Source: Chloroflexota bacterium (GTDB lineage Bacteria; Chloroflexota; Dehalococcoidia; Lucifugimonadales; JADFKI01). Taken from it: a stretch of DNA of 18,790 nucleotides. Below are positions 14,146-18,790 of the stretch, piece after piece. A program made the translations under genes and the position numbers. Location: assembly GCA_022565015.1 (NCBI GenBank), contig JADFKI010000030.1, positions 1 to 18,790 of the forward strand. The letters are read 5' to 3'. The notes under the pieces were generated by a model, which saw nothing but the letters and a program-made list of their open reading frames with translations, ran no database searches and was not told the origin of the DNA. The first letter of the stretch is position 1. Every line of letters starts with the position of its first letter.

Positions 14146-16065
14146 GTGAGAGTGATCTTCGGTGCACTATCGGCATTTTTGCTCCTGGCAGGGACGGCGT
14201 GCGCCGCAAGCCCACTGGCCGCGCCTGGTCCTGGCGATGGGCCCGGCGCCTCGGCTGCGCAGACGCCCAACACCGTTCCAGCGTCGAGTCGGCCCAACTT
14301 AGCATCAGCGGCGCAAGCCACTGCCGGCGTACCTTCGTCCAGCTCCGACCAGGGGCCTTACTCAACGCGAGCCGCCCCGACTGAAGTATCTCAGACCGAT
14401 TTACCGGCAGAGACCGTCGGGAAAACCGACTCCGAAGGGCTTCCAGGTAATGAAGTCAAGACCGACGACGTTGGCCAAGAGCCATCTTCCGAGGCCGAGG
14501 CGACGTTCCAGGCGGCGCGAGAGCTGTTTTCGAAGGGCATGTGGCAAGATGCGGCTGACGAATTTTCCAGTGTCCTTGCCTTGGACTCGGAATCCAGCGA
14601 TAGCTACTACTTCCGTGGACGCAGCCTGTTCTACCTCGGTAAAGTGGACCTCGCCGCGTCGGACCTTACGTCAGCCCTAAGTCTGGACCCTGACCACGTT
14701 GAGGCGTACTACTTCAGGGGAAGGTCCTATCGAGCGCTTGGCGACGATGAGGCCGCCCTTGCCGATCTCGACCGGGCCATCAGGCTTAGCGCCGACCACG
14801 CGGACGCCTTATATGAACGTGGCCGCGTGCTAAGAAACCTCGGCGAGTACGAGGAGGCGGTAGCGGACTTCACGAGCGCCCTGGCAATTGACGGCCGGCA
14901 TGCCGACGCATACTACTACCGTGGACGCTCTCTAAGGACCCTGGGCAAGTACGAAAAGGCAATCTCAGACTTTACCTCCAGCATCGAGCTCGAGCCGGAG
15001 AACACCAATGCCTTCTACTATAGGGGACGCGTTTATCGGAGCACTGGAAGATTCACCAAGGCTATCGCGGACTTTACCGAAGCTATTTCGTATGACGCGG
15101 AAAATGCAAACGCCTTCTACGAACGTGGGAAGGCAAGCCGTTCCCTCGACATGCTGGATGACGCCATCGCCGACTTCGAGACGGCGATCAACCTGGACCC
15201 CGAGCATTCCAGTGCCCATTTCAGCCTCGGGCTTGCCCACTGGAGCAACGGGCAGCTCGGACCGGCTATCGACGACTTCACAGAGGTATTGGACCTGGAC
15301 TCGGAGGATGCGGCCGCCTACTACTACAGGGGCCGCTTAAACAGAGGCGTCGGCCTTTACAACGAGGCCATCTCGGACCTGAGCCGCTCGATCAGGATCG
15401 ACCCGGCAAGCCCGAAGTCTCATTTCGAGCTGGGAAAGACCTACAGGTATGCGGGCCAGTACGACGACGCCATCTCGCAGCTGGAGGCGTCGCTGGATAT
15501 TGACGCCGAAAACGCAGATGCCTTCTACGAGCTGGGACGCTCGTTCAGGTCTCTTGGCCGGTACGAAGAGGCTGTAGAAGGCTTTACGACATCGGTAAAG
15601 CTGGATCCGGGCAACGCAGCCGCATATCTCTACAGAGGACGCTCCTACAGGGTCCTGGACATGCTTCCGAAGGCTATTGCAGACTTCACGCAGTCCATTG
15701 ATCTGGACTCGGAGCAGTTCGATACGCTCTACTATCGAGGGCGCTCATATCGGTCTTTGGAGCAATACGACGAGGCGATATCAGACTTCACATCCGCGCT
15801 TGCGCTGAAAGAGGACGCAGAGGCCTACTACTACAGGGGCCGCGCGCTTCGTACCACGACTCGAATTGACGAGGCGATTTCCGACTTCAGCGCCGCGATC
15901 GACATCAACCCGGACTACGCCGACGCTTTCTACTATCGAGGACGCTCTCGTAAATCCCAGGGCCTGACGGGCGCGGCGATCTCAGACTTTCGAGCCGTGC
16001 TCAAGATTACCGAGGACAACAGCTACATAAAGCGGGCAGAAAGTCAGATAGAAGACCTGCAGTGA
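14146..16065 (+). CDS. Exported protein with 15 tandem TPR repeats
   Basis: Starting at GTG 14146 gives 639 residues. A signal sequence (IFGALSAFLLLAGTACA) is followed by a disordered Pro/Ser/Thr-rich linker to about residue 118. Fifteen tetratricopeptide repeats of 34 residues then run to near the C-terminus; the thirteenth is one residue short. The repeats are very uniform: each opens A-Y/F-Y-x-R-G-R-S-x-R-x-L-G, then x-Y-x-E-A-I-x-D-F-T-x-A-I-x-L-D-P. TPR arrays form superhelices that bind peptides or partner proteins. The signal peptide could be cut by signal peptidase I (TACA-ASP); C is present but the -3 residue is G, so lipidation is uncertain. It faces the phosphotransferase-fold gene, with 24 bases between the ends and no clear terminator. 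Confidence 0.93.
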   Translation: MRVIFGALSAFLLLAGTACAASPLAAPGPGDGPGASAAQTPNTVPASSRPNLASAAQATAGVPSSSSDQGPYSTRAAPTEVSQTDLPAETVGKTDSEGLPGNEVKTDDVGQEPSSEAEATFQAARELFSKGMWQDAADEFSSVLALDSESSDSYYFRGRSLFYLGKVDLAASDLTSALSLDPDHVEAYYFRGRSYRALGDDEAALADLDRAIRLSADHADALYERGRVLRNLGEYEEAVADFTSALAIDGRHADAYYYRGRSLRTLGKYEKAISDFTSSIELEPENTNAFYYRGRVYRSTGRFTKAIADFTEAISYDAENANAFYERGKASRSLDMLDDAIADFETAINLDPEHSSAHFSLGLAHWSNGQLGPAIDDFTEVLDLDSEDAAAYYYRGRLNRGVGLYNEAISDLSRSIRIDPASPKSHFELGKTYRYAGQYDDAISQLEASLDIDAENADAFYELGRSFRSLGRYEEAVEGFTTSVKLDPGNAAAYLYRGRSYRVLDMLPKAIADFTQSIDLDSEQFDTLYYRGRSYRSLEQYDEAISDFTSALALKEDAEAYYYRGRALRTTTRIDEAISDFSAAIDINPDYADAFYYRGRSRKSQGLTGAAISDFRAVLKITEDNSYIKRAESQIEDLQ

Positions 16066-16089
16066 CAAGGTTACCGAGTTTGGGGTCTT

Positions 16090-17331
16090 TCAGTCGGACG
16101 CGGCCAGCGCCCCTTTGGCGAGCAGCAGACCCTTTACGGTCTGGTCCCTCCACTTGGGGCTTAGCCTTCGGAAGGGGTTCGTCGAGAGGCGAAATAGGCA
16201 GTAGGCTTCCCGCAGGTTGAGGTCGTCTTCCTTCCATCCGAACCTGGCCAGAGCCTCGGCCCTGAACCGTCGACGATAATCGCCGCAGGCCTCACGAGCC
16301 GCCCCGGACTGAGACATCCACCTCTGGTGCGCCAGGAGGTTCCCGACATCCAACAAGGGGTCTCCGGGACCAATCTCCTCGAAGTCCACCAGCGCAAGGT
16401 CGCGTTCTCTCGTCAGGATGATCTGGTCGTCATAAAAGTCGTTGTGGGCCAGTGCCGTGGGCTGCCAGGCGGCCGCGAAGGGTTTCAAGTCACTCCCCAG
16501 GGACTCCAGGACCGATAGGGCATCGTCGTCGTCCTTCAGTATGTGCGAAAAGAGTCCATGGGTAGACCTGTAGCCCTGCTTTACGTTCATGGCCTGGCCC
16601 TGACCGTCTTTCAGAGGCGCCGACCAGAGCCTGGCGACGGCGTCAATCAGCAGGCCCGGCTCCGGAGCCCTCCCTGCCTGAATCCTTTTGCGTACGGTGC
16701 TGCCCCTGATCTTGTTCATCCAGACAACACCGCCCTCATTCCAGGAACCCATCAGCTTTGGAAGTACGAACCCGGACTGCTCGGCGAGGTCCCAGGCCGT
16801 TAGCAGCCTTGGCAGCTTATCGGGGGGCATCACTCGTACAAAGAGTGATATCCTACCGCCACCGGACTTCCTCCAGCGGGCTGTGTGGCGTAGCACCGCC
16901 CTCGTCATGGGCCTGTAACGCACCGCCTCCACACGAACGACGCTCGGCGTCACGGGGACGTACCTGGTGACAAGGTCCTGTGCTTCGACGGCGGATGCGG
17001 CGCTGCGCAGGCCGGGTAAAGCGGGGTCGTCTGGGTAGTGGAAGAACCTCGTGGACCCATCGGCATCACATTCCGCCGCGAACTGGTCTTCCTCGACCCA
17101 CTCATCTCGATTCCACTCCGCAATGTAGCTGACCATCGCGCGCTTGCCGGGAGCGTAGCGGATCTGTCTGGGCCTGATGCGGTGTGGAATTTCTTGCGGC
17201 TGACCCAGGTTTTCGCAGAAGGTCTCCCAGACCCATCTTTCGTCGAGAAGAGAAGAGAGCCCAGGCAGCTCGTCGTCCGTCGGAAGCTCGACATGCGGTT
17301 CCAACAGTGGTATGGACGGTGCTAGAGCCAT
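16090..17331 (-). CDS. Aminoglycoside phosphotransferase (APH)-fold protein
   Basis: A 413-residue cytoplasmic protein with the APH/choline kinase fold in its C-terminal two-thirds. The catalytic loop is H296-N-D298-F-Y-D-D-Q, in place of the usual H-G-D-x-x-x-x-N, and the metal-binding D316 is in LVDFEEIGPGDPLLDVGNLL. N-lobe features are RYAPGKRAMVSY (about 57-68) and LFVRVMPPDK. The loop asparagine being Gln (Q303) and the Gly being Asn are variations seen in divergent family members, so a kinase role is likely but the substrate is unknown. Drug resistance should not be assumed; the family also acts on sugars, choline and homoserine. GGAG lies about 8 bases before the ATG. It lies 42 bases downstream of the SPD-repeat gene on the same strand. 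Confidence 0.78.
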   Translation of the reverse strand: MALAPSIPLLEPHVELPTDDELPGLSSLLDERWVWETFCENLGQPQEIPHRIRPRQIRYAPGKRAMVSYIAEWNRDEWVEEDQFAAECDADGSTRFFHYPDDPALPGLRSAASAVEAQDLVTRYVPVTPSVVRVEAVRYRPMTRAVLRHTARWRKSGGGRISLFVRVMPPDKLPRLLTAWDLAEQSGFVLPKLMGSWNEGGVVWMNKIRGSTVRKRIQAGRAPEPGLLIDAVARLWSAPLKDGQGQAMNVKQGYRSTHGLFSHILKDDDDALSVLESLGSDLKPFAAAWQPTALAHNDFYDDQIILTRERDLALVDFEEIGPGDPLLDVGNLLAHQRWMSQSGAAREACGDYRRRFRAEALARFGWKEDDLNLREAYCLFRLSTNPFRRLSPKWRDQTVKGLLLAKGALAASD

Positions 17332-17373
17332 CCGGGCTTCTCCAATCTCTCAGGTCTGTACGCTGTTCAAGCC

Positions 17374-18117
17374 TTATTCAGAGCTATCGGATGAATCAGG
17401 AGAATCGGCAGAATCTTCCGAATCGGGAGAGTCGGCAGATTCCTCGTCGTCAATGACAGATTCATGATCTTCGCCGACGACCACTACAGACTCTTCATCA
17501 ACGTCGCTGTCCGCGTCCTCTTCGGCAGTATCAACAGACTCTTCATCAACATCGCTATCCGGGTTGTCGACCGAGTGTGCATCATCCGCATCGTGCGGAC
17601 CGTGGCCTGAGTTCACTGATCCATGACCTGAGTTGTCACCGTCGGGGGAATCAGGCGAGTCAGGGCTGTCCGGCGAGTCAGGACTATCGGGCGAGTCAGG
17701 GCTGTCCGGCGAATCCGGGCTACCGTGAACCGCAAAACCGATCCCTGCTGAGGAGTCAGGGCTGCTATCAGGCGAGTCCGGGCTGTCGAGCGATTCTGGG
17801 CTGTCAGGCGAATCCGGGCTTCCCTGAGCCGCAACACCGGCCCCTACTGGGGAGTCAGGGCTTTCCGGGCTCTCCGGGGAACCATCGTCAATGTCGAGGT
17901 CCTCGTCATCGTCTTCATCGTCGTCGTCATTGGGAGTGACGTTCAGACCCGTAGGTAGAGTCCCGTTCGGATCCTCCGGCGCTTGCGCGGCCGCAAGGCC
18001 ACTCCCAAGGAGCATCAGGACAAAAACCAGGCTGATCACAGCCGGTGCCGTCCGTGCCAGCCTCTTAAGACGAGCCACAACTGGATTTTTCGAAGCACTC
18101 ACTATTTCCACTCTCAT
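17374..18117 (-). CDS. Secreted acidic Ser-Pro-Asp (SPD) repeat protein
   Basis: A 247-residue protein with a basic N-terminus, a hydrophobic stretch (about 26-44) and a signal peptidase I site around LAAAQ-AP. The mature part has almost no hydrophobic residues. It shows an acidic D/E run at 64-78; SPD and SPE triplets at 80-122, 133-159 (nine perfect SPDs) and 229-243; and a His/Gly patch at 163-182 (SGHGSVNSGHG). The DSDVDEESV unit occurs twice (187-195, 203-211). The sequence is expected to be disordered and strongly negative, like Ser-Asp stalks or calcium-binding matrix proteins; this is an analogy only. No C-terminal anchor is seen. GGAGGAAG lies a few bases before the ATG. It is followed by the APH-fold gene, and the MITE-like element lies 37 bases upstream. 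Confidence 0.8.
   Translation of the reverse strand: MRVEIVSASKNPVVARLKRLARTAPAVISLVFVLMLLGSGLAAAQAPEDPNGTLPTGLNVTPNDDDDEDDDEDLDIDDGSPESPESPDSPVGAGVAAQGSPDSPDSPESLDSPDSPDSSPDSSAGIGFAVHGSPDSPDSPDSPDSPDSPDSPDSPDSPDGDNSGHGSVNSGHGPHDADDAHSVDNPDSDVDEESVDTAEEDADSDVDEESVVVVGEDHESVIDDEESADSPDSEDSADSPDSSDSSE
17641..17721 (-). repeat. Tandem repeat encoding nine SPD triplets
   Basis: An array with a 9-base triplet period. Much of it is a clearer 18-base unit (GGCGAGTCAGGGCTGTCC on the plus strand) with scattered synonymous changes. A related SPD block lies at about 17752-17823. The DNA repeat suggests growth and shrinkage by slippage or unequal exchange. Confidence 0.85.
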
Positions 18118-18154
18118 ATCACTTCCTCCACCACCCCAGCTATATTCGCTCTTA

Positions 18155-18276
18155 GAGCCTATCCGAAAACCTCATCCGGACATCTTACGGTCCTTCGACC
18201 GTGCTCAGGACGAACGGAAGATTGCCCGTTCGTGGTGAGCTTGTCGAACCATTCACGCCGGTTTTCGGATAGGCTC
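18155..18276. mobile_element. MITE-like element 2 (122 bp) with TTA target duplication
   Basis: GAGCCTATCCGAAAACC at 18155-18171 is perfectly inverted at 18260-18276, and TTA flanks both sides (18152-18154 and 18277-18279). A GAGCC-type end with a 3-bp TNA duplication fits IS5-family insertion sequences (the IS1031-like group), so this looks like a non-autonomous derivative. It has no coding capacity. Its interior is the same core hairpin as the element at 4657-4766. Confidence 0.75.
18191..18252. repeat. Core hairpin repeat, copy 2
   Basis: The arms at 18191-18217 and 18226-18252 form an imperfect inverted repeat with a short loop. They match the copy at 4685-4755 in both arms, while loop and outer flanks differ. 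Confidence 0.75.
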
Positions 18277-18279
18277 TTA

Positions 18280-18650
18280 GCTGTAGAGCTTTATAGCGCC
18301 ATTTTCCCACTGGAAGTGTTACCGGGGTATTACACAGAGCCTTTTGCCGTTTCCCACTAATGGTTGGCCCATGTTTAACCGCTTCCGGGCCAGGCAAAGG
18401 CCTAGTCACCTTAACGAATCGTCACTCATTAAGGAGGGCTCAGCAAGGGTGTCGGCATCAATGCGTCGGGGGACGCACGAGTCTCAGCTGATCGGTGGCA
18501 CGGTGCAGACCGTCAGACGCCAACAATATCGATGCGGATGACCTGTTTTGGTGCCGATTAGGATGATCAAGGTAAGAGCCAGGGCGCCGCGCATCAAGAT
18601 TCAACCATCCTTCAATTGGCCGTGTTGTCGGCGATGACAGAATCGCGTGG
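18280..18650. other. No convincing gene
   Basis: This 371-base stretch has only short frames. A 65-codon plus frame (18344-18541) is rich in Arg/Ser with no homology I recognise. A 36-codon minus frame (18484-18594) starts with a signal-peptide-like MRGALALTLIILIG and then stops; it may be a dead secreted-protein start. No tRNA, terminator with a T-run or repeat array is seen. Confidence 0.5.
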
Positions 18651-18790
18651 CTACCGGCGCCGCACGTCCAGGGTCCGAATCTCCGAGAAGGGACCGAGCC
18701 TTCCTCCGTCTATCGCGCGGACCCTCCAATAGTAAACATCGACGTCCAATCTCTGCTTCGACGTAACCTGGTAGCTGGTCTCGGTACCGA
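18651..18790 (-). CDS. C-terminal end of a fibronectin type III domain protein (partial)
   Basis: Reading the minus strand inward from the window edge gives 45 residues ending at TAG (18651-18653). The sequence contains YYWRVRAIDGGRLGPFSEIR followed by TLDV, the F- and G-strand signature of a fibronectin type III domain (Y-x-W-R-V-R-A ... G-P-F-S). The protein ends just after the domain with Arg-Arg-Arg. Such domains occur in tandem in secreted or surface proteins of these bacteria. The rest lies outside the window, so total length and export signal are unknown. The start is absent from the window. Confidence 0.7.
   Translation of the reverse strand, partial: GTETSYQVTSKQRLDVDVYYWRVRAIDGGRLGPFSEIRTLDVRRR

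Noticed and set aside
17641..17823. Repeat array that could suggest a CRISPR
   Set aside because: The period is 9/18 bases, in frame with SPD codons, with no unique spacers and no cas genes.
17577..17939. Collagen-like frame (G-x-x, NPG, SQG repeats) on the plus strand
   Set aside because: It arises from reading the SPD-coding repeat backwards. It has no signal peptide or ribosome site, whereas the minus frame has both.
18344..18541. 65-codon plus frame
   Set aside because: Arg/Ser-rich with no motif, no ribosome site and no recognisable relatives.

Overview
The window reads as a stretch of a free-living bacterial chromosome, probably Chloroflexota of the Dehalococcoidia/SAR202 type. That placement is an inference from several traits: fairly GC-rich DNA, frequent GTG and TTG starts with strong Shine-Dalgarno sites, short lipoproteins with proline/alanine-rich linkers, and catabolic enzymes mixed with secreted repeat proteins. 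No rRNA, tRNA, CRISPR array or phage gene was seen. Only two short transposable-like elements were found.

Layout. 1-1025 is gene wreckage: a small ORF that may be a methyltransferase tail, then a PKD/Ig-like fragment with an in-frame stop, cut off just before the next gene. 1026-3600 (+) holds a GYD-domain protein followed by a molybdopterin oxidoreductase of the DMSO reductase family. 3723-8486 (+) holds four genes: a hydroxypyruvate isomerase, a homodimeric-type (AceE-like) thiamine diphosphate E1 enzyme with no E2 or E3 nearby, a protein with the type II dehydroquinase fold that lacks key catalytic residues, and a small beta-propeller of the SMP-30/Vgb kind. Together they look like a catabolic module for a small hydroxy- or keto-acid; the substrate cannot be read from sequence. 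A 110-bp MITE-like hairpin lies in the probable 5' leader of the E1 gene.

8585-10656 (+) holds plsY (membrane lipid synthesis) and two tandem cyclophilin prolyl isomerases, one an exported lipoprotein and one cytoplasmic, ended by a bidirectional terminator. 10757-12877 (-) is a large membrane-anchored protein with a degenerate VWA-like domain and a possible FHA-like tail. 12976-13873 has a small lipoprotein convergent with a YtkA/FixH-like membrane protein.

14146-16065 (+) is an exported protein with 15 TPR repeats. On the minus strand, 17374-18117 encodes a secreted acidic Ser-Pro-Asp repeat protein followed by an aminoglycoside-phosphotransferase-fold protein (16090-17331). A second MITE-like element with a clear TTA target duplication sits just upstream of the SPD gene. 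18280-18650 has no convincing gene. The right edge carries the C-terminal end of a fibronectin type III protein (-), cut by the window.

Most noteworthy: the catalytically altered dehydroquinase-like protein beside a stand-alone E1; two MITE-like elements that share one core hairpin but have unrelated ends; and the SPD-repeat exported protein.
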